Origin: Citrobacter sp. Awk 4
Lineage (GTDB): Bacteria; Pseudomonadota; Gammaproteobacteria; Enterobacterales; Enterobacteriaceae
DNA length: 64,000 bases
Reading direction: 5' to 3'
Assembly (NCBI RefSeq): GCF_028069725.1
Contig: NZ_JANEWG010000015.1
Span: forward strand, 27,782 to 91,781
A model generated the notes under the pieces. That model was not told the DNA's origin, searched no databases, and saw nothing but the letters and a program-made list of their open reading frames with translations. The translations under genes and the position numbers were made by a program. Below, piece by piece: positions 23,343 to 32,452 of this stretch. Position 1 is the stretch's first letter, and each line of letters opens with the position of its first letter.

Positions 23343-23945
23343 ATGGTACTGGTTACTCGTCAGGCTCCGGATTTCACAGCAGCTGCGGTACTGGGTAGCG
23401 GTGAGATTGTTGAAAACTTCAACTTCAAACAGCACACCAACGGTAAAACGACCGTTCTGTTCTTCTGGCCGATGGACTTCACCTTCGTTTGCCCGTCAGA
23501 ACTGATCGCGTTCGACAAACGTTATGAAGAATTCCAGAAGCGCGGCGTTGAAGTGGTTGGCGTTTCTTTTGACTCTGAATTTGTCCACAACGCATGGCGT
23601 AACACCCCTGTCGACAAAGGCGGCATCGGTGCAGTGAAATACGCAATGGTTGCTGACATCAAACGCGAAATCCAGAAAGCCTATGGCATCGAGCACCCGG
23701 AAGCGGGCGTGGCGCTGCGTGGTTCTTTCCTGATCGACGCGAACGGCGTTGTTCGCCACCAGGTCGTTAACGATCTGCCGCTGGGTCGTAACATCGACGA
23801 AATGCTGCGTATGGTTGACGCGCTGCAGTTCCACGAAGAGCACGGTGATGTTTGCCCGGCACAGTGGGAAAAAGGAAAAGAAGGGATGAACGCATCTCCG
23901 GACGGCGTTGCAAAATACCTGACCGAAAACGTCTCCAGCCTGTAA
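23343..23945 (+). CDS. tsaA: Typical 2-Cys peroxiredoxin (TsaA-like)
   Basis: Thiol peroxidase reducing hydrogen peroxide and organic peroxides. 200 residues with the peroxidatic cysteine at residue 50 (DFTFVCPSEL) and the resolving cysteine at 171 (GDVCPAQW). The start at 23343 follows AGGAG by eight bases; the longer frame from 23268 begins inside the promoter. Salmonella carries a homologue, named tsaA, in this neighbourhood; E. coli K-12 does not. It ends in a bidirectional terminator. Confidence 0.93.
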   Translation: MVLVTRQAPDFTAAAVLGSGEIVENFNFKQHTNGKTTVLFFWPMDFTFVCPSELIAFDKRYEEFQKRGVEVVGVSFDSEFVHNAWRNTPVDKGGIGAVKYAMVADIKREIQKAYGIEHPEAGVALRGSFLIDANGVVRHQVVNDLPLGRNIDEMLRMVDALQFHEEHGDVCPAQWEKGKEGMNASPDGVAKYLTENVSSL

Positions 23946-23956
23946 TTGGCATGAAT

Positions 23957-23990
23957 TGAAAAAAGGCTCGCCCCGGCGAGCCTTTTTTAT
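23957..23990. terminator. Bidirectional terminator between tsaA and DUF3999 gene
   Basis: GGCTCGCC/GGCGAGCC stem flanked by six A on the left and six T on the right, between convergent genes. Confidence 0.92.
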
Positions 23991-23994
23991 TGTC

Positions 23995-25389
23995 TTACGC
24001 CGCGCCACCCTTCTTCGCTTCACGCCAGATTCGCCACGCCATCGTCAGCAGGACCGCCACGCCAAGAATTAGCGCTCCCCAGACCAACAATGTTTTCCAC
24101 AGACGCTGTTGTTCAGCCGCTGAGGTCGCCGTTAAACGTTCCTCTCCCCCCAGAACCACGCGGGTATGCGGGAAAACCTGCGGCAGAGCGTCGATCTTCT
24201 GCCTTTCACGCAGCGCTTTCGGGATCAGCATATCCATGCTGACATCCGCCTTGACTGCCGCCCCGTTTCCCCACGCCAGCATGTAAGGACTCGTCCCCTG
24301 GGCATTGAAAATCACCTGATAACTGTCGCGAACACCTCTCACCACCGGGAGCGTCTCCGGTAATTTGGCATTCAGGGTGGTCATGCGAACGGCATCGACC
24401 AACTCACCAGAGAGGGGAATACTGTCAGAAAACTGCCCATCCAGCCAAAAGAGCACCGTCTTGCTCAACGGTCGCCACGCCTCTTTTTCACTGCTGCGCC
24501 ACTCCAGCTCGACAGGTAACAGCCCTTTGTTGTCCAGAAGGATGTCCAGCGCCGTCAGCGGCTGGGGATGATCCCATCGCCAGATAGCCTCGGTTGGCGA
24601 CACTTTACTGCCACGGGCATTCAGCAAGACGCGCTCGGCGGCAGGTAGGGTTGTATCGGTGAGAGCGCTCACGCCGTTCAGAACCAACGCCGGGCTTTGC
24701 GAATCCAGGATCACCAGCAGATAAGCGACGCTATCCGTTGACAGTGTGATATCGGCACGGAGGGTGTCGATTTTCAGTCGATCATCGCCACGCTTCAGAT
24801 CCATAAGCTGCGAGGCTTCCTGAAGCTCATCCCAACGATGTAAGTCACGACTGTAATACACCGAGGCTTTCCCCTGCCAGTTTTCCGCGGGATCGCGCCA
24901 GTCCAGGCGCAACCGGGAAACCTGCAGTGATTCCACCCCATTTTCCGGCAGCGTCAGCAGAAAACTTTGCCCAATCGCTTTGGCATCTTCGCTCTCAAAG
25001 TGGATTTCCAGCCCGCTTTTCGAACGCAGCAGTACCGTCTGCATGCCGCTATCGTCATTCGGTTTCACCGGGACGGGCGATGCCTCAAACGCAAAGAGTC
25101 GAAGCGGAACGGCTTTTGGTTCCGTGACCTGCGATTTCTGCACCTCAAGCGCGAAAGGCACCACGTCGCCCTGGCGGTTAAACACGCGCACATCACGTAA
25201 ATCCGGCCAGGCGCTGGTGGTATAGACCTCCATTGGAAGCGGAACGCGATACCAGGGCGATTCTCCGGTCGTCTCCAGCGTCATCCCCACCGCGTAATCC
25301 TGCGGCGTCTCCGGCACCTCGTCGCGGCTGAACGCCGGAAACGCCATCCCCAACAGGACGCTCCATAATACCCCTTTCATCCATTTCAT
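23995..25389 (-). CDS. DUF3999 family exported membrane-anchored protein
   Basis: 464 residues. N-terminal signal peptide (residues 1-21, GVLWSVLLGMAFPAFS), a long extracytoplasmic beta-rich region, one C-terminal membrane segment (about 437-455, VWGALILGVAVLLTMAW) and a short basic cytoplasmic tail. Function unknown. Its ATG overlaps the stop of the DUF2339 gene as ATGA, indicating tight coupling, and this pair recurs together in other proteobacteria, as I recall. GGAG lies seven bases before the start. A cell-envelope role is inference. Confidence 0.85.
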   Translation of the reverse strand: MKWMKGVLWSVLLGMAFPAFSRDEVPETPQDYAVGMTLETTGESPWYRVPLPMEVYTTSAWPDLRDVRVFNRQGDVVPFALEVQKSQVTEPKAVPLRLFAFEASPVPVKPNDDSGMQTVLLRSKSGLEIHFESEDAKAIGQSFLLTLPENGVESLQVSRLRLDWRDPAENWQGKASVYYSRDLHRWDELQEASQLMDLKRGDDRLKIDTLRADITLSTDSVAYLLVILDSQSPALVLNGVSALTDTTLPAAERVLLNARGSKVSPTEAIWRWDHPQPLTALDILLDNKGLLPVELEWRSSEKEAWRPLSKTVLFWLDGQFSDSIPLSGELVDAVRMTTLNAKLPETLPVVRGVRDSYQVIFNAQGTSPYMLAWGNGAAVKADVSMDMLIPKALRERQKIDALPQVFPHTRVVLGGEERLTATSAAEQQRLWKTLLVWGALILGVAVLLTMAWRIWREAKKGGAA

Positions 25390-28001
25390 TTTTCGTCTCC
25401 TGCCCTGGGCGGTAACGGTGAGAAGTACCCCACGATTAAGACCAGAATCGCCACGCCAATAAAGGCGACTGCGCGCGCTAACCCGCCGCCATTCGCACTG
25501 TCCACCAGCATCAGTTTAATGATAACGATGCCCAGAAAGGTCGCGCCGCAAAACCATTCCCGTCGCGAACCACGTCGCGTGGCGCGGATCATGACAATTA
25601 ACGCCGTGAGCATCCAGAACAGGGCAAAACAGGTCTGGATCAAACGTGAATGCCACAACGCTTCACTGCTCCACACAACATCGCCATACCACGATAACGC
25701 TCGCATAAGCGCCCCATTCAGCCACCAAAATGCCAGCGCCGCCAGCGCAACCAGCCCCCATGAACGGTACGCCGCGAACGGCGCAGGTAACACGTGCAGG
25801 GAAAAACGAACAAGAATATACAGTCCCAACAACGCGAAGGCCGCGCCCTCTTCAAGCGGGTTAACCCCAGGAATGTAACGTTGATGAAGCACCACGCCAT
25901 CTTCCAGGTTAGCAAACAGCAGATACAACACCAAAATAACGGCCAGCGGTACTAAGGCGACAGCGCCATACAGCACAGGCCAGCGAGTAAACGGCCACAG
26001 TTTGCGGCGAATCGCCGTATGTACCAACAGGATAACGATCCCGCCCGCCGCCATCATCAGACCGCTGCGCCAGGCCTCCATTCCCCACGGCAACGCCTGC
26101 GTAAACCAGAATAATTCCATGGCGAACGCCAGTACGATCATCCAGAACAGAGAAAGATGCAGCGCCTGCGAGAATCGAGGCAACAAACGTGGACTATCGC
26201 GATACAGCATCAGCACCGCGCAGGGTAATGCCGCACACCACGCCAGATTTTGCCAGCCAGCGGCAAAAATCTGCTGTAAGTCAATTTGATACACCAGCAG
26301 CAACAGCATGGCGGGCCACAGCAGCCACTGACTATACCCCAGCTCTCGCCATGCGAATCGCCTGCCCAGATAACGCCAAAGTGCAACGGAAGCGGTCATC
26401 AGCGCCAGAACACCAAACCACTCAGAAGCCGAATCTTCAAGCACCAGTCGTGATGCGCCCACCAGTGCGACAATCCAGAATGCCACGCCCCCCACCAGCA
26501 GCGCCCAACTGATGTGTACCTTTTCACTGCGCCACAGCCACGCCCCTGCCAGCCAACACAGACTCAGCACCGAGAAGATAGTCATCACGGGTAGCGCTGC
26601 GGTATTTTCCGCCAGCGCCCAGCCTCCGCTGACCACCGCCAGCAGCATCAATGCGGTCCCGCTGTAGCTCATCCGCCGTTGTTGTTGCTGAATACCCAGC
26701 CACAGCACGCCCAATCCTTCGAGCGCCCAGGCCATCGCTGTCCAGCGCGCGGAAAGCGCCAGCGGGATGGCCAGCGTGGCAAATGCCCCGCCAAGCGCCA
26801 GCGCCGCCAGGGCCAGTGGACGTCCCATCGACGGAAAACGGCGTAATGCCAGCCACGCCAGGGCCATGTAGAAACCGCCAAATCCCAGCGCGCTGAGGGC
26901 CGGGCCGTATTCCAGATGCTGGGTCATCGCATACTGCATTCCAAAGCCAATCACCGGAGGCGCAAACACCAGTACGCCGTCAATAATACGCTTGCCCTTC
27001 TCCTGCGCCCGCAGCGAGAGCGCCACGCTCAACACGCCAAAAATGAGGATGTTGGCGATCAGGAAAAGCTGGCAGTTGAACCAGTACTCAGTCCGGTAAT
27101 CACTCAGCCCCCAAAGCCCGCCGACCCCGAAGGTAAACAGCAGCCCCAACAGATTGAGCTCACGCCAGTGCTGCCAGATGCTGATGGCGAGAATGCCGAG
27201 CGAAAGCAGGAGATAAAACGAGAACAGCGCGACATAGTTGCCGCTCCCGGTTGAAAGCAGCAGCGGAGCGAGATAACCGCCGATGCTTGCCAGCATCGCC
27301 AGACTCAGCGCTTTTTGCAAAATTGCGAGCCCTACGCTTGCCGCGCAGATGAGCACCAGTAGTGCAAAAGCCAGCGTGAGCGGTAACATTTGCCACAGCC
27401 GGAATGCGCCAAAGACGGTCAAATACAGCGCGCCAGTCGCCCCCCCTTGCAGGATTAAGGCATAGACGGGCTGTTTATGCCGCAAACGCCAGCCAACCGC
27501 GAGCAACGCCACGGCAAACAGCGCCGCGGCCACAAGGCGCAGCTCAAGGGGAAACAGTGAATGCTCAACCGTATAGCGCAACAGGAAAGATAAACCGAAG
27601 AAGAGCAACAAAATCCCCAGTTTGGCCAGCGGATTTCCCTGCATAAACCAGCGCGCCAGCGAAGAGAAAACACCGCCAAACGCAGAGGGCTTCACCGGTT
27701 TCACCAGCGGCGCGTCGACTTTTTCAGGCATGACGATGGAGAGTTGAGGACGTTCAATCTCTGAGGTGGCGGCGGCAACGACGTCCTCTGATATCGGCTC
27801 CACAGGGCTAACCGGTTCCGGTGTCGCCTGTTGAACAGGCGCATTGTCCGCGCCACGCTGTTCAAGCTCCTCAACCCGTCGGCGCAGAATGGAGAGTTCA
27901 TAACGGAGTACGGACGTACGATTCAGCGCGACAATCGCCAGTATCGGCACGACCAGCGCAAAAAACAAAGCAATGCAGCCAAGGATTACAAGATCATCCA
28001 T
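25386..28001 (-). CDS. DUF2339 family large polytopic membrane protein
   Basis: 871 residues starting MDDLVILGCIALFFAL at 28001; the frame is open to 28085, but no start there has a ribosome site, and MDDL follows GGTGG. Layout: one N-terminal membrane segment, a short coiled coil (RYELSILRRRVEELEQRG, about 33-50), a Pro/Glu/Val-rich linker to about 105, then some 25 hydrophobic segments to the C-terminus. It looks like a very large integral membrane protein with no catalytic motif I recognise. Function unknown; coupled to DUF3999. Confidence 0.85.
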   Translation of the reverse strand: MDDLVILGCIALFFALVVPILAIVALNRTSVLRYELSILRRRVEELEQRGADNAPVQQATPEPVSPVEPISEDVVAAATSEIERPQLSIVMPEKVDAPLVKPVKPSAFGGVFSSLARWFMQGNPLAKLGILLLFFGLSFLLRYTVEHSLFPLELRLVAAALFAVALLAVGWRLRHKQPVYALILQGGATGALYLTVFGAFRLWQMLPLTLAFALLVLICAASVGLAILQKALSLAMLASIGGYLAPLLLSTGSGNYVALFSFYLLLSLGILAISIWQHWRELNLLGLLFTFGVGGLWGLSDYRTEYWFNCQLFLIANILIFGVLSVALSLRAQEKGKRIIDGVLVFAPPVIGFGMQYAMTQHLEYGPALSALGFGGFYMALAWLALRRFPSMGRPLALAALALGGAFATLAIPLALSARWTAMAWALEGLGVLWLGIQQQQRRMSYSGTALMLLAVVSGGWALAENTAALPVMTIFSVLSLCWLAGAWLWRSEKVHISWALLVGGVAFWIVALVGASRLVLEDSASEWFGVLALMTASVALWRYLGRRFAWRELGYSQWLLWPAMLLLLVYQIDLQQIFAAGWQNLAWCAALPCAVLMLYRDSPRLLPRFSQALHLSLFWMIVLAFAMELFWFTQALPWGMEAWRSGLMMAAGGIVILLVHTAIRRKLWPFTRWPVLYGAVALVPLAVILVLYLLFANLEDGVVLHQRYIPGVNPLEEGAAFALLGLYILVRFSLHVLPAPFAAYRSWGLVALAALAFWWLNGALMRALSWYGDVVWSSEALWHSRLIQTCFALFWMLTALIVMIRATRRGSRREWFCGATFLGIVIIKLMLVDSANGGGLARAVAFIGVAILVLIVGYFSPLPPRAGDEK

Positions 28002-28108
28002 GTTTCCACCTTCACTGTACAAGATGCGCGTAGATTGGCACACAATGTTACATTTGTGCCATCCCTGTAAGCTCAATGAAAACAATTCTAGAAAAGATCA
28101 GCGGGGTT

Positions 28109-28137
28109 TGCCGGATGAACGTGAGCGCCATCCGGCA
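28109..28137. repeat. REP element
   Basis: TGCCGGATG (28109-28117) and CATCCGGCA (28129-28137) form a single REP hairpin between the amidohydrolase stop and the DUF2339 upstream region. Confidence 0.85.
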
Positions 28138-28146
28138 TGTCGTCCA

Positions 28147-30015
28147 TTAAAATGCAAAACAGGAGCAGCCGAGCGCGCCCCAGAAGGCCTGATCATCTGA
28201 CACCGGGATCCCCGATTTGCGCGCTTTATCGTGCTGATGCCCATGCACGCCACAACTGCCACAACACTGGTGCATCTGGACAATGGCCCCCACTTTAGCA
28301 GCGGTGGGTGGCGCGGATCGATAGTGACCGGGTACGTTCACCACTGGCGACCAGTCTGGCACTACCGGGATCGCGGGCGGTGCCAGCGGCGTGAAATGCC
28401 CAGCGGCGAAGACCACTTTGCCATCAACAAGGGTCATCACTGATTCAATACCCTTGATCTCCTCTTCCGCCACGCTGAAGTAATCTTTCGACAGCACCAC
28501 CAGGTCGGCAAGCTGTCCTTCTTCAATCCGCCCTTTTTTCCCCTGCTCGCTGGAGAACCAGGCGCTGCCTGCCGTCCACAACTCCAGCGCCACATCACGC
28601 GGCAGACGGTTGTTCTCGTCATACATTGCCGTACCACCCACGGTACGCCCGGAAACCAGCCAGTAGAGCGCTGTCCAGGGGTTGTAGCTGGCGACACGCG
28701 TTGCGTCAGTACCGAGTCCGACAGGAAGTTCCGCCGCCAGCATTTTTGCCACCGGCGGCGTGTGTTTCACGGCCTCTTTGCCATAGCGATCGATAAAATA
28801 CTCGCCCTGAAAGGCCATCCGGTGTTGCACCGCAATTCCGCCGCCCAGCGCTTTGACACGCTCAATGTTGCGTTCGGTGATGGTCTCAGCATGGTCGAAG
28901 AACCAGTGCAATCCGTTGAACGGGATATCGCGGTTGACCTTCTCAAAGACATCCAGCATTCGGCTGATGGATTCGTCGTAGGTCGCATGCAGGCGGAACG
29001 GCCAGCGATGTTCGACAAGATGGCGTACCACGCGCTCCAGCTCATCTTCCATCCCTTCAGGCAGATCCGGGCGCGGTTGCAAAAAGTCTTCGAAATCCGC
29101 TGCCGAAAAGACCAGCATTTCCCCTGCGCCGTTCGCGCGATAAAAATCGGTCCCTTGCCCCGGTTTGAGCATGTCAGTCCAGCGCTCAAAGTCTTCCAGT
29201 TCTTGCTTTGGCCGTTGGGTAAACAGGTTGTAGGCAATGCGCACCGTCATCTGATTGTTGGCGTGCAACTGCTCAATAATCTCGTAATCTTCCGGGTAGT
29301 TCTGGAAGCCGCCGCCCGCGTCGATGGCGCTGGTCAACCCCAGACGGTTCAGCTCGCGCATAAACTGTCGGGTCGAGTTTACCTGCATCTCCAGCGGTAA
29401 CTTCGGCCCTTTCGCCAGCGTCGAGTACAGGATCATGGCGTTAGGTTTGGCGATCAGCATCCCGGTCGGGTTGCCATTGCTGTCGCGGACTATCTCACCG
29501 CCGACCGGGTCTGGCGTCGCTTTGGTATAGCCCACCGCTTTCAACGCCGCCCGGTTGAGCAACGCGCGATCGTAAAGATGCAGCACAAACACCGGGGTGT
29601 CCGGTGCCGCATCGTTCAGCTCTTCCAGCGTCGGCATACGACGTTCCGCGAACTGAAACTCACTCCAGCCCCCCACCACGCGGACCCATTGCGGTGATGG
29701 CGTTCGATCCGCCTGATCTTTTAGCATACGCAGTGCGTCCGCCAGCGACGGCACGCCTTCCCAGCGTAATTCCAGATTGTAATTGAGGCCGCCGCGGATC
29801 AAATGCAGGTGGGAGTCGTTTAAACCGGGGATCACCGTGTGACCTTTTAGATCAACAATCTGTGTCCCGTCAGCGGCAAAACTCATGATCCTGTCATGAG
29901 TACCGGTCGCCAGAATTTTTCCGTCGTTGATCGCCACCGCCTCTACTTGCGGGCATTGTCGGTCAAGAGTATGGATTTTTCCGTGCGTCAAAATGAGTGT
30001 GGCAGTTTGAGACAT
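28147..30015 (-). CDS. YtcJ-type amidohydrolase with Cys/His-rich C-terminal tail
   Basis: 622-residue member of the amidohydrolase-3 (YtcJ) family, zinc-dependent hydrolases of unknown substrate. Metal ligands: HLH at residues 69-71 (GLNDSHLHL), then FRLHATYDE, WFFDHAET and LGTDATR. After the barrel closes (near residue 560) there is a tail with Cys 584, 585, 588, 617, 619 and His 582, 591, 593, 595, which is not part of the catalytic fold. CAGGAG precedes the start. Last gene of a YcaC-like/ABM/amidohydrolase cluster with a divergent LysR gene, suggesting small-molecule catabolism. Confidence 0.85.
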   Translation of the reverse strand: MSQTATLILTHGKIHTLDRQCPQVEAVAINDGKILATGTHDRIMSFAADGTQIVDLKGHTVIPGLNDSHLHLIRGGLNYNLELRWEGVPSLADALRMLKDQADRTPSPQWVRVVGGWSEFQFAERRMPTLEELNDAAPDTPVFVLHLYDRALLNRAALKAVGYTKATPDPVGGEIVRDSNGNPTGMLIAKPNAMILYSTLAKGPKLPLEMQVNSTRQFMRELNRLGLTSAIDAGGGFQNYPEDYEIIEQLHANNQMTVRIAYNLFTQRPKQELEDFERWTDMLKPGQGTDFYRANGAGEMLVFSAADFEDFLQPRPDLPEGMEDELERVVRHLVEHRWPFRLHATYDESISRMLDVFEKVNRDIPFNGLHWFFDHAETITERNIERVKALGGGIAVQHRMAFQGEYFIDRYGKEAVKHTPPVAKMLAAELPVGLGTDATRVASYNPWTALYWLVSGRTVGGTAMYDENNRLPRDVALELWTAGSAWFSSEQGKKGRIEEGQLADLVVLSKDYFSVAEEEIKGIESVMTLVDGKVVFAAGHFTPLAPPAIPVVPDWSPVVNVPGHYRSAPPTAAKVGAIVQMHQCCGSCGVHGHQHDKARKSGIPVSDDQAFWGALGCSCFAF

Positions 30016-30036
30016 AACAATCTCCTGAAAAACCGG

Positions 30037-30585
30037 TCAGGCTTTTTTCAGCCAGCCGGCAAACAGACGGGTTACGATGGGCATCCAGAGCCAGACCACC
30101 AGCGCAACCACACAGGCATCATTAAGCAGATGCAATAGCATTGAGCCCTTCAGCGCGGGAAGGATCATGCCGGTTATCCACGGCACCAGGTTGGTGCTGG
30201 GAAAAATGACCAGCAGAGTTATCAGAAACTGTTTCCAGCGCAGCGGCTGACGGACGTGAGGCGCTGGCGGCGTAAACCAGAACGCCGCTTCGGTGCGGAC
30301 TTCCGTTTTGTCGCCTTCAGCCAGCAGCGGGGCGACCTCTTCCACCAGTACCCGACGCGTATCCGATTGGGTCCAGTTGTAGAGATGCTCGAGGGTGTCA
30401 AAACGAATAATAATGTTCCACAGAGTTTGTCCCTCTGCGGGACGAATAACGTTTGCCCCCAGATGTCCGGGAAATTCCGCCGCCACCGGCATGATTTTCC
30501 CCAGCCATTGCTCATAGCGCTCCGCCTGGTTGGGCTGCAATGTATGCGTAATGACCAGCGTCACGTGTTTATTTTGTTGCGCCAT
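30037..30585 (-). CDS. ABM-domain protein with C-terminal membrane segments
   Basis: 182 residues. An N-terminal antibiotic-biosynthesis-monooxygenase-like ferredoxin fold (about 8-95: HVTLVITHTLQPNQAERYEQ, IIIRFDTLEHLYNW) is followed by two hydrophobic segments (about 125-145 and 152-176) and a basic end. The start MAQQNKHV at 30585 has AAGGA eight bases upstream; a longer frame to 30687 overlaps the preceding gene. It may be a membrane-tethered monooxygenase; cofactor and substrate are unknown. Lies 21 bases before the amidohydrolase. Confidence 0.8.
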   Translation of the reverse strand: MAQQNKHVTLVITHTLQPNQAERYEQWLGKIMPVAAEFPGHLGANVIRPAEGQTLWNIIIRFDTLEHLYNWTQSDTRRVLVEEVAPLLAEGDKTEVRTEAAFWFTPPAPHVRQPLRWKQFLITLLVIFPSTNLVPWITGMILPALKGSMLLHLLNDACVVALVVWLWMPIVTRLFAGWLKKA

Positions 30586-30634
30586 GAAAGGTTCCTTACA
30601 CAAGGAGAATGGCGGGATTGCCCCGCCATTGGCA

Positions 30635-31276
30635 TCACGCTTTGCGTTCAGGGGCGCCATGCACCAGGGTGTAGGCGTAATCCACACCCATACCGTAGGC
30701 GCCGCTGTGTTCGCGCACCAGATCCATCACAGCGTCGTAGGTTTCTTTACGGGACCAGTCGCGCTGGTATTCAAGTAACACCTGCTGCCAGGTCACAGGA
30801 ACCGCGCCTGCCTGCACCATGCGGTCAATAGAACGTTCATGCGCGTCAACAGAAGTACCGCCTGAGGTGTCAGTGACCACATACACTTCGTAACCCGCTT
30901 CCAGCGCCATCAACGCCGGGAATGTCAGGCACACTTCAGTCCACAACGCAGAGATGATCAATTTCTTACGACCGGTCGCTTCTACCGCTTTCACGAACGC
31001 CGCATCTTCCCATGAATTCATTGAGGTACGTTCAATGGGTTTCACATCAGGATGCACCGCCAGTAATTCTGGCCAGATATAACCGCTAAAACTTTTCGTT
31101 TCAACAGAAGTATAAATGACCGGAACTTTAAATATTTTCCCGGCTTTCGCTAACGCAACGGTATTATTTTTCAGAGTTTGACGATCAATATTTGCCACGC
31201 CGAATGACATTTGCGGCTGATGGTCAATAAAAATAAGCGTAGAATTGTCAGGATTAATGAGTTCCCGAATAGACAT
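30635..31276 (-). CDS. YcaC-like isochorismatase-family hydrolase
   Basis: 213 residues of the cysteine-hydrolase (isochorismatase-like) superfamily. Catalytic triad candidates: Asp in IFIDHQPQMSFGV (near residue 18), Lys in GRKKLIIS, and the nucleophile Cys in ALWTEVCLTFPALMALEAGY. Closest in pattern to E. coli YcaC, whose substrate is unknown. GAAGG lies seven bases before the ATG. First gene of the minus-strand cluster, facing the LysR gene. Confidence 0.87.
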   Translation of the reverse strand: MSIRELINPDNSTLIFIDHQPQMSFGVANIDRQTLKNNTVALAKAGKIFKVPVIYTSVETKSFSGYIWPELLAVHPDVKPIERTSMNSWEDAAFVKAVEATGRKKLIISALWTEVCLTFPALMALEAGYEVYVVTDTSGGTSVDAHERSIDRMVQAGAVPVTWQQVLLEYQRDWSRKETYDAVMDLVREHSGAYGMGVDYAYTLVHGAPERKA

Positions 31277-31318
31277 ATCACACCTTCTTAATCAATGAGT
31301 TAAAAGGTGACGGTCTGT

Positions 31319-31339
31319 ATCTTCCGTCAGTAGCAAGAT
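31319..31339. promoter_or_regulatory. Symmetric LysR-type (T-N11-A) site
   Basis: ATCTT, 11 bases, AAGAT: a perfect dyad of T-N11-A form in the 273-base gap between the divergent YcaC-like and lysR genes, 43-63 bases upstream of the YcaC-like start. A second weaker dyad (TTTCT...AGAAA) lies at 31375-31397. Binding by the adjacent regulator is inference. Confidence 0.55.
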
Positions 31340-31549
31340 CCTGAATCAGAAAGCCTGTTGAGTATAGCGGGAAATTTCTAATGAGTTATTAAAGAAAACT
31401 TACCGTTCGGTGACGATAATAATTTCGTATTAAGACGTGTCTCAATCATCATCAAAAAATTTACCAATTCCTCTCTAAAATATTCACTGGCTTTGTTTTT
31501 CTCTATTCGGTACAACTTACCTGTTTAATTTTCAGGATATTTTCTGCCC

Positions 31550-32452
31550 ATGCGAATCAATCTGGACGTTCTGCTTATCCTCGACGCACTCGACAAACAT
31601 GGTTCATTTGCCGCCGCGGCTGAGTCACTCTTTAAAACCCCGGCAGCACTCAGCTATATGATTCAGAAGCTGGAAAACGATCTGAATATTGAGCTACTCG
31701 ACCGTTCCGGTCACCGGGCGAAATTTACCGACACCGGACGGATGATGCTGGAAAAGGGTCGATTACTGCTCAGCGCGGCAAAAGACCTGGAAAAGCAGGC
31801 GGTTCAGTTAAGTTCTGGCTGGGAAAAAGAGCTGGCTATCGCCCTCGACGATTCGTTTCCTTTTGAGGCGTTACTCCCGCTCATCGAGGCTTTCGACGCG
31901 CTCAACAAGCAAACGCGCCTCAATTTTACCCATCACACGCTGGCGGGTTCCTGGGAGGAGCTGACGCATAATGGCGCGGATATTATTCTCGGCGCCATCA
32001 ATGAGCCGCCCACCTCTGCCGCGTGGTCGTACAAAATGCTTGGCACCCTGGATAATGTGTTTGTTGTCGCCCCCTCGCACCCGCTGGCAAGCGCGTCGGA
32101 TGCATTGACCAACGAGCAGCTTTGCCTGCATCGGGCGGCGGTGATCAGCGACAGCGCCCGCTATTGCCAGCCGCTACAATCCAATTTGATGGAGGAGCAG
32201 GCGCAAATTCGTGTCGACAGTTTTAGCAGTAAAGTCACGCTGTTACGCGCGGGTATCGGCTGCGGATTTCTCCCCCGGCATATCGCCAGACCGTGGCTTG
32301 CCTGTGGTGAGCTGGTCGAAAAATCCGTGATCTCATTTCGCGAAAAGGATGTGGCCTACATGGCGTGGCGTAATCACAGCGACGGTCTTGCGCAGCGCTG
32401 GTGGCGTGAAGCGTTACTCACCAGCACTGAAATCGCAAAACTGTATCAGTGA
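31550..32452 (+). CDS. LysR-family transcriptional regulator (YhaJ-like)
   Basis: 300 residues: winged helix-turn-helix at about 1-60 ([20 protein letters not shown]), linker helix, then a type-2 periplasmic-binding-like effector domain. The N-terminal third resembles E. coli YhaJ in spacing and the [20 protein letters not shown] stretch. Divergent from the YcaC-like/ABM/amidohydrolase cluster, so it probably controls it. Its 3' end overlaps the convergent malZ gene by seven bases. Confidence 0.9.
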   Translation: MRINLDVLLILDALDKHGSFAAAAESLFKTPAALSYMIQKLENDLNIELLDRSGHRAKFTDTGRMMLEKGRLLLSAAKDLEKQAVQLSSGWEKELAIALDDSFPFEALLPLIEAFDALNKQTRLNFTHHTLAGSWEELTHNGADIILGAINEPPTSAAWSYKMLGTLDNVFVVAPSHPLASASDALTNEQLCLHRAAVISDSARYCQPLQSNLMEEQAQIRVDSFSSKVTLLRAGIGCGFLPRHIARPWLACGELVEKSVISFREKDVAYMAWRNHSDGLAQRWWREALLTSTEIAKLYQ

